Assembly: GCA_947246685.1 (NCBI GenBank)
Contig: CAMXSN010000008.1
Span: 1 to 58,987, forward strand
Reading direction: 5' to 3'
Origin: an uncultured Clostridia bacterium
GTDB lineage: Bacteria; Bacillota; Clostridia; Christensenellales; UBA3700
Length of the DNA stretch: 58,987 bases
Part shown: one piece after another, positions 43,219 to 52,681 of the stretch
How the letters are laid out: every line of letters begins with the position of its first letter
Numbering within the stretch: the stretch's first letter is position 1
Position numbers and translations under genes: made by a program
Notes under the pieces: model-generated
Told to the model about the DNA's origin: nothing
Database searches by the model: none
Seen by the model: the letters and a program-made list of their open reading frames with translations, nothing else

Positions 43219-43995
43219 TTATTTAATCTTCTGCTGTCTTAACCACAGTCTCATCATCAGCTTCTGCGGCAAGATTTTTGCGGCGACATGAGCGGTTTTG
43301 ACGTAAATACCGAAAATCGACGTATCTTTGTTTTTCAATGCGTCTTTAAGCGCTTTTGCGGCGACGACGTCGGGCATGACCGTATGCGGGAAATATCTGG
43401 TGCCTTTTTTCGCTCCTATGCTCGCCCTGGCAATAAGTCCCGTCTGCATCCAACCGGGACAAACTGCGGTAGCGCAGATATTTCTCTCTTTTAATTCCAC
43501 GTTGAGCGCCCTCGTATAATTGCGCACGAAAGCTTTTGTAGAACTGTATATATTCTGATAAGGCAACGGCTGAAAAGCCGCCTGCGACGCCATATTGATT
43601 ATATGCGCGCCGCTCTCCATATAAGGCAGGCATATCAACCCCATTGCTATGAGCGCATTGACGTTGAGATCGACCATATTCAACGACGTATCTACGTCGA
43701 TATCGGCATAGGAACAGAATTTTGCAAATCCCGCGCTGTTGATAAGAAATCTGACAGTAACGTTGTGATCTCTCAACATGACGGCGATTTGTTGCAGATT
43801 GTCCCTTTTTGTTAGATCGCAAGGAATAACGCGGACGGGCTTTTCAACCTCCGAGCGCAATTCTTCGAGAGCGTCTTGGCTCCTGGCTATTGCCCAAACC
43901 TCTTCTACGTCCTGCCTATCAGCCATCAGCTTTGCAAATTCTCTGCCTATGCCGCTGCTCGCGCCCGTGACAACGGCGATTCGTTTCTTGACCAT
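43219..43995 (-). CDS. SDR family NAD(P)-dependent oxidoreductase
   Basis: Classical short-chain dehydrogenase: TGASSGIGREFA (residues 10-21, coenzyme-binding Rossmann loop), NSAGF (NAG-equivalent), MASQAAFQPLPYQNIYSSTKAF with catalytic Ser, Tyr and Lys (YxxxK as YSSTK). 258 residues; the C-terminal tail is hydrophobic-basic, as in membrane-associated acyl-chain or hydroxysteroid-type SDRs. GGAG precedes the ATG. Alone between alaS and the terminator. Confidence 0.9.
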   Translation of the reverse strand: MVKKRIAVVTGASSGIGREFAKLMADRQDVEEVWAIARSQDALEELRSEVEKPVRVIPCDLTKRDNLQQIAVMLRDHNVTVRFLINSAGFAKFCSYADIDVDTSLNMVDLNVNALIAMGLICLPYMESGAHIINMASQAAFQPLPYQNIYSSTKAFVRNYTRALNVELKERNICATAVCPGWMQTGLIARASIGAKKGTRYFPHTVMPDVVAAKALKDALKNKDTSIFGIYVKTAHVAAKILPQKLMMRLWLRQQKIK

Positions 43996-44125
43996 AAAAC
44001 ACTGCTCCTATTTTTGTATGCAATTGATTTATGTCCATATTTACTGATTTTAACAATAAACGAAAAAGAGAGGATAATCCCCTCTTTTATTATTTTTACC
44101 GCAATAGTGCAAACGTTAACCGTTA

Positions 44126-45910
44126 TCAGTATTTTATCGTACCTCTGATACGTCTGATGCCTGCCGAGGACGACTGCTCTTTTTCCAACGTAAAATGTCC
44201 TAGCAATCCCGTATGCGCGGCATGCGGACCTCCGCATATCTGCAGATCGACGTCTCCTATCTGATATACTTTGACCACCTCGCCGTAGCGCGAACCAAAT
44301 ACTCCGACCGCGTTCTTCTCTCTAGCTTCCTCTATCGTCATTTCTCTGCAAACTACGGGGATATCTCTGGCTATAGCGTCGTTAACGGCGTCTTCGACCG
44401 CCTTCTTTTCTTGCTCTGTAAGCGGTCTTGGGAAATTGAAATCGAATCTAAGTCTTTCGGGCGTGATATTGCTGCCTTTCTGTTGGATCGTGTCGTCACC
44501 GAGAACCTTTTTAAGACTTGCCAAAAGAAGATGCGTTGCGGTATGCAGATATGTGGTCATCTCGCTGCTGTCCGCAAGACCGCCCTTAAATTTTTGCTCC
44601 GCTCCCTGCTGAGACTTCTTGATATGTTCCTCCTGAGCGAGCTTGTAACCGTCTATGTCGACGCCGAAGCCCTTCTCTTTGCATATTTCCACCGTCATCT
44701 CTATAGGAAATCCGTAAGTGTCATATAGCCTAAAAGCCGTCTTGCCGTTGAGCGTATCGCCCTTGACGAACTGCAAAACTTTGTCAAGCTGTTTGATACC
44801 GTCTTCCAAAGTCTTGGAAAATTTGTCTATTTCCTTGGTAAGTTCATCGTAGATTTTATCGCAATTTTGCGCAAGTTCTGCATAGACGTCTTTGTATTGT
44901 TCGACGTATAAGCGCGCTATCTCTACAAGCTTTTGGGGATCTATCGCCAGCTGACGCGCAAAACGTACGCTCCTGCGAATAAGTCTTCTCAATACGTATC
45001 CCTGATCGACGTTGGACGGCACGATACCGTTCTCGTCTCCCAGCATAAACGTCGCCGTACGAATATGGTCGGCGATAATTCTCATAGCTCTGGTGCTCTG
45101 CTCGTCGTCTCCGTATTTCTTGCCCGAAAGCTCGCCTATCTTCTCTATAGCGCCTGCAAACAGATCGGTCTCATACACGGATTTGAATCCGTTGAGCATA
45201 CATATCGTACGCTCCAAACCCATTCCCGTATCTACGTTCTGCTGAGCGAGTTTTTCAAATTTTCCCTCGGCGTTGCGGTTGAATTCCATAAAAACGTTGT
45301 TCCATATCTCCACCCACTTTCCGCAATCGCAGCTCGGATCGCAATGTTCGGAACAAGCGGGCTTGCCCGTGTCGATAAAAATCTCCGTATCGCTGCCGCA
45401 AGGTCCCGTAGCGCCGGCATACCACCAATTGTTGGCTTTTGGCAAATAGAATATCCTCTCTCGCGGAATGCCGAGTTCCGCCCAAGTATCCGCGGCTTCC
45501 TCGTCTCTGGCGCAATCTTCATCGCCTGCAAAAACGGTAACGGCTATCTTTTCGACGGGTATCTGCAATACCTCCGTCAGAAATTCAAAAGAAAATTTGA
45601 TGGACTCTTTTCTGAAATAATCCCCGAGCGACCAATTGCCCAGCATTTCAAAAAACGTGCAATGCGTTGCGTCGCCGACTTCGTCGATATCTCCCGTACG
45701 AACGCATTTCTGCACGTCGCACAGTCTCTTTCCCGCGGGATGCTTCTGTCCCAAAAGATAAGGAACGAGAGGATGCATACCTGCAGTGGTAAACAAAACC
45801 GACGGATCGTTTTCGGGTATCAAAGACGCCGAAGGAATTATGCGGTGTCCTTTGGATTGAAAAAATTCGAGATATTTATCTCTTAATTCATAAGATTTGA
45901 TTTCTTTCAT
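44126..45910 (-). CDS. alaS: Alanyl-tRNA synthetase, short form lacking C-Ala
   Basis: Charges tRNA-Ala. 594 residues from the ATG at 45910 (AAAGG seven bases upstream; its promoter lies inside the longer frame, which rules that start out). The class II core (GHRIIPSASLIPENDPSVLFTTAGM and the R/T-GDIDEVGDATHCTFFEMLGNWS block) and the editing domain (HTATH zinc motif; CGGPHAAHTG) are intact, but the protein stops right after the editing domain. The usual 250-residue oligomerising DHHA1/C-Ala domain is absent and no frame for it follows. Confidence 0.92.
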   Translation of the reverse strand: MKEIKSYELRDKYLEFFQSKGHRIIPSASLIPENDPSVLFTTAGMHPLVPYLLGQKHPAGKRLCDVQKCVRTGDIDEVGDATHCTFFEMLGNWSLGDYFRKESIKFSFEFLTEVLQIPVEKIAVTVFAGDEDCARDEEAADTWAELGIPRERIFYLPKANNWWYAGATGPCGSDTEIFIDTGKPACSEHCDPSCDCGKWVEIWNNVFMEFNRNAEGKFEKLAQQNVDTGMGLERTICMLNGFKSVYETDLFAGAIEKIGELSGKKYGDDEQSTRAMRIIADHIRTATFMLGDENGIVPSNVDQGYVLRRLIRRSVRFARQLAIDPQKLVEIARLYVEQYKDVYAELAQNCDKIYDELTKEIDKFSKTLEDGIKQLDKVLQFVKGDTLNGKTAFRLYDTYGFPIEMTVEICKEKGFGVDIDGYKLAQEEHIKKSQQGAEQKFKGGLADSSEMTTYLHTATHLLLASLKKVLGDDTIQQKGSNITPERLRFDFNFPRPLTEQEKKAVEDAVNDAIARDIPVVCREMTIEEAREKNAVGVFGSRYGEVVKVYQIGDVDLQICGGPHAAHTGLLGHFTLEKEQSSSAGIRRIRGTIKY

Positions 45911-45947
45911 ACTGTTACCTTTCCGTAAAAATAATATAACAAATATA

Positions 45948-45976
45948 ATTATATATAAAGCGATTTCAAATAGCAA
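45948..45976 (-). promoter_or_regulatory. Promoter of alaS
   Basis: On minus: TTGCTA (45971-45976), 17 bases, TATAAT (45948-45953). Confidence 0.65.
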
Positions 45977-46015
45977 GAAATCGGAAGTCATTTTGCCTAA
46001 TTTCTATTATATATA

Positions 46016-46041
46016 CAAAAAGGACTTCCGAAGAAGTCCTT
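46016..46041 (-). terminator. Terminator of the FtsX-type ABC gene
   Basis: Perfect nine-base stem AAGGACTTC / GAAGTCCTT with a TTCG tetraloop on minus, followed by TTTTTG. Confidence 0.85.
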
Positions 46042-46054
46042 GTATCATTAACCG

Positions 46055-48742
46055 TCATTCCGTTCTCAGCGCGACGACCGGATCTCTCTTTGCGGCTATT
46101 CTCGCAGGTACAAGTCCCGCAATGGACGTGAGCGCTATGCTTAGCAATATCAATAATATCGCGTGCAGAGGATTGAGTATACAAATGCCGGTAATAGTGG
46201 CTTCTATATACGTTATGACAAGATTAATCGGAATGCTGAGCAGATAAGTCACAAGCACGCCTATCAAACCTGCGGTAAATCCTATGATAACCGTCTCGGC
46301 ATTGAATATATTGGAAACGTCGCGTTTGCGCGCGCCGAGCGATCGCAATATACCTATTTCCTTTGTTCTCTCGACAACCGACACGTAGGTTATGATACCT
46401 ATCATTATCGAAGATACGACGAGCGATACCGATGAGAAACATACCAGCGCAATAGTGATTATTCTTATGATCTGATTCATCATGCCGATGATTACCGCCG
46501 CGCTGTCGGTATATTTAATCTCCTGTTTGCTGTGAGTCTTGTTCCATGCGTCGAGATCGTCGAGCACGAACGCCTTGTTGTCAAAGCTGCTGGCGTATAT
46601 GCTGATAGAGCTGGGAATATCGCTTGCGCCTATCATCTGAGCAACTACTTTGCTCGTCATCGCCGTCGAACCGCCGTTGATGATATTCATAATATTGTCG
46701 ATATTGGAAAAATCCAAATTAAAAGACGACTTGTCGAATTCCTTGCCCGTAAGCGAGTTGTAATCGATAGAGTTTTGGAATTTGACTATCTCACTATTCT
46801 TGGCGTCTTTTCTCATCAGATCGGTAAGCTGTTGCGTATAAGCTATACCTTGCATGACGGGCGAATACTCCTTGCCCTCTTTGGGTCTGAGAATGCCTAC
46901 GACTTTGCATCTGTAAGCGCCCTGCTCCTCGCTCAAAGCTTTTATGTCTTTATAATTTCTAACTGCGTAATAATCTTTTCCCGTCTCGGCGTTGTTGGTT
47001 CGGAAATACTTTGCGTCGTTGTTTGGAACGATAAACGTTACGGGTTCCCTGAGTTTGCCTTTGTCCGGATCGGTGTTGCCTATGATTTTATCGAAATCCT
47101 GATCCATAGCGGTCAAAGCTCCCGTGTTGATTCCGCCGATATCAAGACCCTTGCCGAATCCCATACCGTTGAGATATACGGATAGCAACGAGTTGGTATT
47201 GTCGACAATAAGTACCAAATCGGTAGCTTGCTCGGGGAATTTGCCGCCGATGATATCAAAGTTATTCTCCATATAAGCTCTGTCGCCTACCATTTCCTGC
47301 CAATTAACGGTCTTCATATCCGTGCCGACCGCCTTGCCTACGTTGTCGCCGTTTTTGTTATATACGTTGTAAGTATAGCCGTAGTTGTAATATACGCTGT
47401 CTACGTAGCCCTCCTTCTCCCAAACGGCTTTCTTCGCGTCGAAGTAATCAATATAGTTTTTATCCAGCTTATTCTCATGAATCATCGTCTTAAACAAATC
47501 GGCAAGATTGTAAGAATAAACTTTATCCTCCGTTGGATATTTGGTCTTTCCCGAATTCATAAAAGACATATACGTGCCCATCATACTCTCCATGCTTGTC
47601 GCATTGCTGGTGATGGTAACAGGATATCCTGAAAGCATTGTCTTCTGCATATTGTTGACGTAACCGGAAAAACCGTTGGAAATGGCGAGCACCAAAGCAA
47701 CGCCTATGATACCTATACTGCCTGCAAAAGCCGTCATAAACGTCCTGCCCTTCTTCGTCATCAAGTTTGTAAACGAAAGCTTGATAGCCGACGCAAACGA
47801 CATAGAGGTCTTCTTGAGCATCATCTTCCTGTGCTTTTTCGCCTTATGCTTTGCAAATTCTATCTTGGGTTTTTTCTTAGTCGTCTCCTGCAACTTTCCG
47901 TCACCCTCGCAAGTGACTTCTTCTAGCGCAAGGTTCTGTCCGATATCGTCAGCCTGATCTGCCGCGTCGTCCTTATCGACGCCGCTCGATTCCGTTTCTT
48001 GATTGTTATCCTGCACGATCTGCGTCTCTTCATCGGCGGACTGGTTATAAACGGTCTCGCTGTGATAGGGATTGGTGTCGTCTACCACTTCTCCGTCTTT
48101 GAGTCTGACTATACGGTTGGAATACTCATAGGCAAGTTCGGGATTGTGAGTGACCATTATAATCAGCTTGTTGTAAGAAATCTCTTTGAGAATTTCCATA
48201 ATCTGCAGACTCGTGGTACTGTCCAACGCGCCGGTGGGCTCGTCTGCCAAAATAATGCTGGGATTATTAATCAACGCTCTGGCAATCGAAACTCTTTGCA
48301 TCTGACCGCCGGAAAGCTGATTAGGCTTTTTATGTATATGCTCGCCGAGACCTACTTCTTCGAGAGCCTTGATTGCGCGCGCTCTTCTCTCGCTCTTGCT
48401 TACGCCGGAAAGCAACAGCGCCATTTCGACATTGGTGAGAATATCGATATGCGTGATAAGATTATAGCTTTGGAAAATAAAACCTATTCGAATATTTCTA
48501 TACGCGTCCCAGTCGACGTCCGAATAATGCATAGTCGAAATACCGTCTATCGACATGTCGCCGTCGGTATATCTGTCGAGACCGCCTATAATATTGAGCA
48601 AAGTCGTCTTACCGCAACCCGACGGTCCCAAAATGGAAACGAATTCGCTCTGTCTAAACTCAAGATTAACTCCTTTGAGAGCGGGAACGGTATCGCCGCC
48701 GTTGAGCACGTAATCTTTCTTAATTTCCGCAAGTTTTAACAT
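46055..48742 (-). CDS. ABC transporter, ATPase fused to FtsX-type permease
   Basis: 895 residues. N-terminal LolD/MacB-type ATPase: Walker A GPSGCGKTT (39-47), signature LSGGQMQR, Walker B IILADEPTGALD, H-loop THNPE. A highly charged linker (about 230-305) with acidic then lysine-rich stretches leads to a first membrane helix (about 335-360), a 400-residue extracellular domain and three C-terminal helices of the FtsX fold (about 770-890). Such single-chain exporters act on peptides, lipoproteins or envelope stress. GAGG precedes the ATG; an inverted repeat TTATCACA/TGTGATAA flanks the likely -10. It has no neighbour partner. Confidence 0.9.
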   Translation of the reverse strand: MLKLAEIKKDYVLNGGDTVPALKGVNLEFRQSEFVSILGPSGCGKTTLLNIIGGLDRYTDGDMSIDGISTMHYSDVDWDAYRNIRIGFIFQSYNLITHIDILTNVEMALLLSGVSKSERRARAIKALEEVGLGEHIHKKPNQLSGGQMQRVSIARALINNPSIILADEPTGALDSTTSLQIMEILKEISYNKLIIMVTHNPELAYEYSNRIVRLKDGEVVDDTNPYHSETVYNQSADEETQIVQDNNQETESSGVDKDDAADQADDIGQNLALEEVTCEGDGKLQETTKKKPKIEFAKHKAKKHRKMMLKKTSMSFASAIKLSFTNLMTKKGRTFMTAFAGSIGIIGVALVLAISNGFSGYVNNMQKTMLSGYPVTITSNATSMESMMGTYMSFMNSGKTKYPTEDKVYSYNLADLFKTMIHENKLDKNYIDYFDAKKAVWEKEGYVDSVYYNYGYTYNVYNKNGDNVGKAVGTDMKTVNWQEMVGDRAYMENNFDIIGGKFPEQATDLVLIVDNTNSLLSVYLNGMGFGKGLDIGGINTGALTAMDQDFDKIIGNTDPDKGKLREPVTFIVPNNDAKYFRTNNAETGKDYYAVRNYKDIKALSEEQGAYRCKVVGILRPKEGKEYSPVMQGIAYTQQLTDLMRKDAKNSEIVKFQNSIDYNSLTGKEFDKSSFNLDFSNIDNIMNIINGGSTAMTSKVVAQMIGASDIPSSISIYASSFDNKAFVLDDLDAWNKTHSKQEIKYTDSAAVIIGMMNQIIRIITIALVCFSSVSLVVSSIMIGIITYVSVVERTKEIGILRSLGARKRDVSNIFNAETVIIGFTAGLIGVLVTYLLSIPINLVITYIEATITGICILNPLHAILLILLSIALTSIAGLVPARIAAKRDPVVALRTE

Positions 48743-49083
48743 CTTTCACCTCACTTATCACATCTTTATATTATATATTGAGCCAATAATTTGTGTGATA
48801 AACCACTTCTTTCACATTTGCCTGACATTCCGCAACGTTGCGGATCCACTTACGGACGAAAAAGCGATTTGTTGCAAATAAACCGCTTGATTTCTCATCT
48901 TACGACCGCTGATTTTTATAATAACAGGATTATAAATATTTTATACTTTTTTACGCCGAAATTCAAGAGCTTTTTCACCCAAATCACTAAGTTTTATATA
49001 ATATTTACATACGGTGTTTTATGTAAATATTATGAAAAATAAATATGGAAATTTCTGCCGCGTCTACTTAGGTCTACCGCGTC
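48743..49083. other. Gap with two possible regulatory palindromes
   Basis: No gene. TTATCACA (48755-48762) and TGTGATAA (48794-48801) flank a likely -10 (TATAAT on minus, 48771-48776) of the ABC exporter, and a perfect 16-base palindrome TCCGCAACGTTGCGGA lies at 48829-48844. Both could be operators. The rest is AT-rich with no readable signal. Confidence 0.4.
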
Positions 49084-50280
49084 TTATTTTATTCTGCCCA
49101 GAAGACATTTCGTCTCGCCTTTTTCAATCACGAGACCGCAATAATTACACATTACGCACTGACTTGCGTCCGTCTTGCCTTCTTTGAGCTTGCGCGCGAA
49201 ATTGGGCTCGCATATAAATGGTCTGCACATCGACACGGCGCTCATACCTCCCTCTATTGCCCTAATCATATCTTCGCGTTTCGCGACGCCGCCCACTAAA
49301 ATCAAATCGGTGTCGACAGCCTGTCCGATAGCTTTTGCGGACTCGAAGTTAAACATTTGCAAAGGTTTTGGCTGAGGAATCAAAGGATTGACGAGTTTTG
49401 CGCATGCCAGACAGAATTTGTTGAGAAACTTCGGCATACTCGCAACCGGCTCTCTATATTTGAAAACCGCCTCCATAGGCATACGCTTGGAACGCATTGT
49501 GTTCATTCCGTCCTGCACGCTTCCACAAGAAACTTCTATAGCGTCCACTCCGTATTGTCGAAGCAGCTTGCACACCTCGACCGCATAGTTCAACCTCATG
49601 CCTTTTCTTCGCTTGTCGGTCGCGGATATCTTGACCCAAATTGGGAAATCGCCGACTTTTTCCCGCGCTTTAATCATAATCTCTTTGACGATACGGCATC
49701 TGCCGTGAACGTCTCCGCCGTAAGCGTCTTTTCTCTTATTGCCGTTGGCGGAAATAAAGTCATGGAGCAGATATCCGTGAGCCAAATGTATTTGCGCTCC
49801 GTCAAATCCGTATTCTTTTGCCTTGACTATAGCCGCCACGAACGCGTCTTCTACTCTTATCACATCGTCAACACTCATGCGAGCGGCTTTGTCGGGGTAA
49901 AACAAATGTCTTTTTGCCGAAGGCGCGATCTTTTGCATGCCTATGACTTTGCTGGACGTCTGCCGTCCGCAATGCGCCAACTGCGCGATGATAGGAGTGC
50001 CGAAGGAATGCACCGCCTGCGTAAGCTTTCTGTATTTATCTGCCGAAGAATCGTTGAAATAATTGAGACAGCGAGGATAAGAGGACGCCCCTTCCTCGCT
50101 GACTATCGCGTATCCTGCGATAATACATCCCACGTCGTTTTTTGCGAGAAAAGAATATTTAGATATAAGTTTTTCACTCGGTCCTCCGTCTTCGTCGGCA
50201 AGACCGTCGTGCGTGGCCGATCTGATAATTCTGTTTTTAAGGTTTACTTTTCCTACCACGCAAGGCTCAAACAAATCCAT
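49084..50280 (-). CDS. NADH:flavin oxidoreductase (OYE family)
   Basis: FMN enzyme of the Old Yellow family, reducing activated C=C bonds. 398 residues with the barrel pattern LKNRIIRSATHDG at the N-terminus, AQLAHCGRQ, and DGAQIHLAHGYLLHDFIS (His-x-x-His substrate pair HLAH), ending in a small cysteine cluster CVMCNYC near the C-terminus that may bind a 4Fe-4S-like centre or a metal, as in bile-acid or 2,4-dienoyl reductase relatives. GAGG precedes the ATG. It begins at the stop of the beta-helix gene, so the two are co-transcribed. Confidence 0.9.
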   Translation of the reverse strand: MDLFEPCVVGKVNLKNRIIRSATHDGLADEDGGPSEKLISKYSFLAKNDVGCIIAGYAIVSEEGASSYPRCLNYFNDSSADKYRKLTQAVHSFGTPIIAQLAHCGRQTSSKVIGMQKIAPSAKRHLFYPDKAARMSVDDVIRVEDAFVAAIVKAKEYGFDGAQIHLAHGYLLHDFISANGNKRKDAYGGDVHGRCRIVKEIMIKAREKVGDFPIWVKISATDKRRKGMRLNYAVEVCKLLRQYGVDAIEVSCGSVQDGMNTMRSKRMPMEAVFKYREPVASMPKFLNKFCLACAKLVNPLIPQPKPLQMFNFESAKAIGQAVDTDLILVGGVAKREDMIRAIEGGMSAVSMCRPFICEPNFARKLKEGKTDASQCVMCNYCGLVIEKGETKCLLGRIK

Positions 50281-50281
50281 A

Positions 50282-51910
50282 TTACTTGACCTCTTTTACT
50301 TGTGAATTGATAGCGACCGTCTTTACAGGTTTTTCCGACACGTTGTTTTCTATGACCACTCCGTCGGTGGATTTGAAATAAAAACCGCCCTCGTCGCCGC
50401 TGTTTATCTCATTGTCATGAATATATATGTCTTTGTGCACCGCGCCTTCGTGTACGGTGTTTTCGGGCAACACCTGCACGTTGTAACCTACGCATCTGCC
50501 GAAACGGTTGCGAGTTATCTCCACTCCGTTGACGTTGCCGCTCTCAAACCAGCTTTTGGCGTCGTCGGATATCAAAATCGAATGCATCGAAGTGCTGACA
50601 AAATCGTTATCGGCAATAAGCGCCTTGCCGCCGCCGGTCATTAGCACCCCTCTGGTGATTATCCTGTTCATACGGTTGCGTACAAATTCAAATTCGGGCA
50701 CCGCCGATTTATTCTCGATGACTTCGCCGATTTTAGCGCCCGCCACGCTGTCAAGTTTCAACCTGATAGTATGCTCGTCGACAAGCTGTGAATCTACTAT
50801 TTTAGCGCGTCCCTGTTCCAACAACGTCGTAGGAGCTATAAACGCGATTCTGTCGCCCGCTTTCAGCGGATTGAAACCGTGCGTCTGATGATGGCAGAAC
50901 TTGACTTCTACCGTGTCTTCCTTGATCTTAACTATCTTGAAATGAATACCGTGAACGTTGATACAGTCGTCGCCGGCGCCCACAAATTCACTGTCGCGCA
51001 CGGAAACTTTGCCTCTGCACATGCAAATCTGTATGAAATCCGCTGCCGACGCCATAAGAAAGTCGCTGCCTTCTTTGGGCGCAAAGCGGCATCCCGCCAC
51101 GTCGATATCGGCGCTGTCCTGACATACCAACGCCAATCCGTAATTGAAATTCTGCTCAATAGATTCTAATGTTATTCGCTCGCATCTGTCTACGAAAATA
51201 CCGTTGTATTTGCGCCGCTCGTCGTATACGTAATACCTGTCGCCGACTTTGAATCTTCCAGTCTTGACAAAGGTCACTTTGAAAAGGTGCGGTTCTATCT
51301 CTTTGATATACAACGCTCCTCGAAGAGGATGTGCCACTCTGCATATAGAATCGGTATCGTCCGCGGAAACTTTGCCTATCCAATAAGCCGTATTGCTGTG
51401 CTTGGTGAATCTGCTGCGATAATCTTCGCCCACAAAACAGTACTGACAGTTGATCTTATGATATCTGCTGCCTTTATCGACGGCGAATTCAACGTGGAAT
51501 TTCCCCACGCGAACTACTTCCAATTCGTGCATATCGGGATTTTCCGTGCGGAAGGTAATGTTTTTTAATCTGACGTTTTTACATCCGATAAGTACGGCGT
51601 TGGTCATCCTGCCGTGCAATACGAATACGCTTCCGTTGCCGTCCAAAGTAAGATCCTGTTGATTTTCCAACCATAACGCCGCGCGGTTGAGATGCTGAAC
51701 CTCGCCTCTTTTCCACTGTTTGTCTCCGACAGTATTGGTGATATATAAAACTCTGGAACAAGCCTTGGAAGAATGGAAATGATATTCTCCTTTTTCAAAC
51801 GACAAAGTCTTGTCGCCTTTGATTTTTGCAATTTCGCACAGCGCTTTCTGTAAAGCGACCGTGACGTCTTCGCCTGCCTTAATATCGTAATCTATTGCGT
51901 TGATTTCCAT
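50282..51910 (-). CDS. Parallel beta-helix protein, GH110-like
   Basis: 542 residues of right-handed beta-helix repeats; motifs include GAGDDCINVHG (about residue 330) with acidic pair, as in GH110 alpha-1,3-galactosidases, and LENQQDLTLDGNGS. No signal peptide. Likely hydrolyses an alpha-galactoside or related sugar, consistent with the GH36 enzyme elsewhere in the window, but the exact activity is inferred. Start 51910 (MEINAID): AGGAG eight bases before; the TTG two codons earlier is too close. It leads the OYE gene. Confidence 0.75.
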   Translation of the reverse strand: MEINAIDYDIKAGEDVTVALQKALCEIAKIKGDKTLSFEKGEYHFHSSKACSRVLYITNTVGDKQWKRGEVQHLNRAALWLENQQDLTLDGNGSVFVLHGRMTNAVLIGCKNVRLKNITFRTENPDMHELEVVRVGKFHVEFAVDKGSRYHKINCQYCFVGEDYRSRFTKHSNTAYWIGKVSADDTDSICRVAHPLRGALYIKEIEPHLFKVTFVKTGRFKVGDRYYVYDERRKYNGIFVDRCERITLESIEQNFNYGLALVCQDSADIDVAGCRFAPKEGSDFLMASAADFIQICMCRGKVSVRDSEFVGAGDDCINVHGIHFKIVKIKEDTVEVKFCHHQTHGFNPLKAGDRIAFIAPTTLLEQGRAKIVDSQLVDEHTIRLKLDSVAGAKIGEVIENKSAVPEFEFVRNRMNRIITRGVLMTGGGKALIADNDFVSTSMHSILISDDAKSWFESGNVNGVEITRNRFGRCVGYNVQVLPENTVHEGAVHKDIYIHDNEINSGDEGGFYFKSTDGVVIENNVSEKPVKTVAINSQVKEVK

Positions 51911-51961
51911 ATACAATTCTCCTAAATCGACTATCAGCCCAATTTATTCGTCCACTCGCCA

Positions 51962-52549
51962 TCAGTTGTCGCGAGCAACCTTGTAGTCTTCAAATCCGGT
52001 CATAACTATTTGACCTATTATGTCGGTAAGCTCGCTAAGGCTTACGTCCAGTCTGCCCTTGAACACGTCTTCAAACATATTTGCAAATCCGTTGGTATAG
52101 AATCTGACTTTTATCGCAAAGATATCCGTATCCTTGATATGACTTATCTTGACGTTGTCCTCGATAACCATATTGATAAAAAAATCTTTGAGTCTGTCAA
52201 TAAAATGATCGCCCATTTTCGCGCATATCAATCTTTTGTAAAACTCAAAATCCTTTTGCAGAAATTTTGCGATATTTTTGAGAAAAGGCGTAGGGTTTTC
52301 GATAATGCTGTCTTTGTATGAAGAAAAGAAAAACAGAATTTGCTCGGAAACGTCGTTTTCTATCTCTTCCAACACGTCTATCGTGTTGCTGTAATGCGCA
52401 TAAAACGTGCCTCTGTTGAGTTGAGCCGAATTGACAATTTCCGTTACCGTTATTTTCTCAAAATCTTTTTTCTGCAACAGTTCGCTAAAAGCGTTTTTAA
52501 TTAACTTTTTCGATCTCAACGCGCTTCTGTACTGTGACTTTTCTTCCAT
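51962..52549 (-). CDS. TetR/AcrR family regulator
   Basis: 195 residues; N-terminal helix-turn-helix KITVTEIVNSAQLNRGTFYAHYSNTIDVLEEI (about residues 32-63), C-terminal ligand domain of the TetR_C type. AGAGG precedes the ATG. It lies about 50 bases upstream of the beta-helix/OYE genes on the same strand, so it may control that operon and be its first gene. Confidence 0.9.
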   Translation of the reverse strand: MEEKSQYRSALRSKKLIKNAFSELLQKKDFEKITVTEIVNSAQLNRGTFYAHYSNTIDVLEEIENDVSEQILFFFSSYKDSIIENPTPFLKNIAKFLQKDFEFYKRLICAKMGDHFIDRLKDFFINMVIEDNVKISHIKDTDIFAIKVRFYTNGFANMFEDVFKGRLDVSLSELTDIIGQIVMTGFEDYKVARDN

Positions 52550-52652
52550 TGCTGCCCTCTATTATATTTATAGTATAAAATATAATATATGCAAAAGTCA
52601 ACACTTGTTGAAAATTTAATCACCGCTGCGTAAATACGCTTATATTTAATAT

Positions 52653-52674
52653 AAAAAACGCGGGTTTACCCGCG
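52653..52674 (-). terminator. Terminator of rsmI
   Basis: On minus: CGCGGGT-AA-ACCCGCG (52659-52674) followed by TTTTTT. Confidence 0.85.
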
Positions 52675-52681
52675 CGACGGA

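Noticed and set aside
44933-45886. Plus-strand ORF of 317 codons
   Set aside because: Antisense shadow of alaS, whose catalytic motifs cover the same bases.
45911-46015. T-box leader before alaS
   Set aside because: Only about 35 bases separate the promoter from the ATG; no specifier stem or T-box sequence.
49357-50289. Plus-strand ORF of 310 codons
   Set aside because: Antisense shadow of the OYE-family oxidoreductase.
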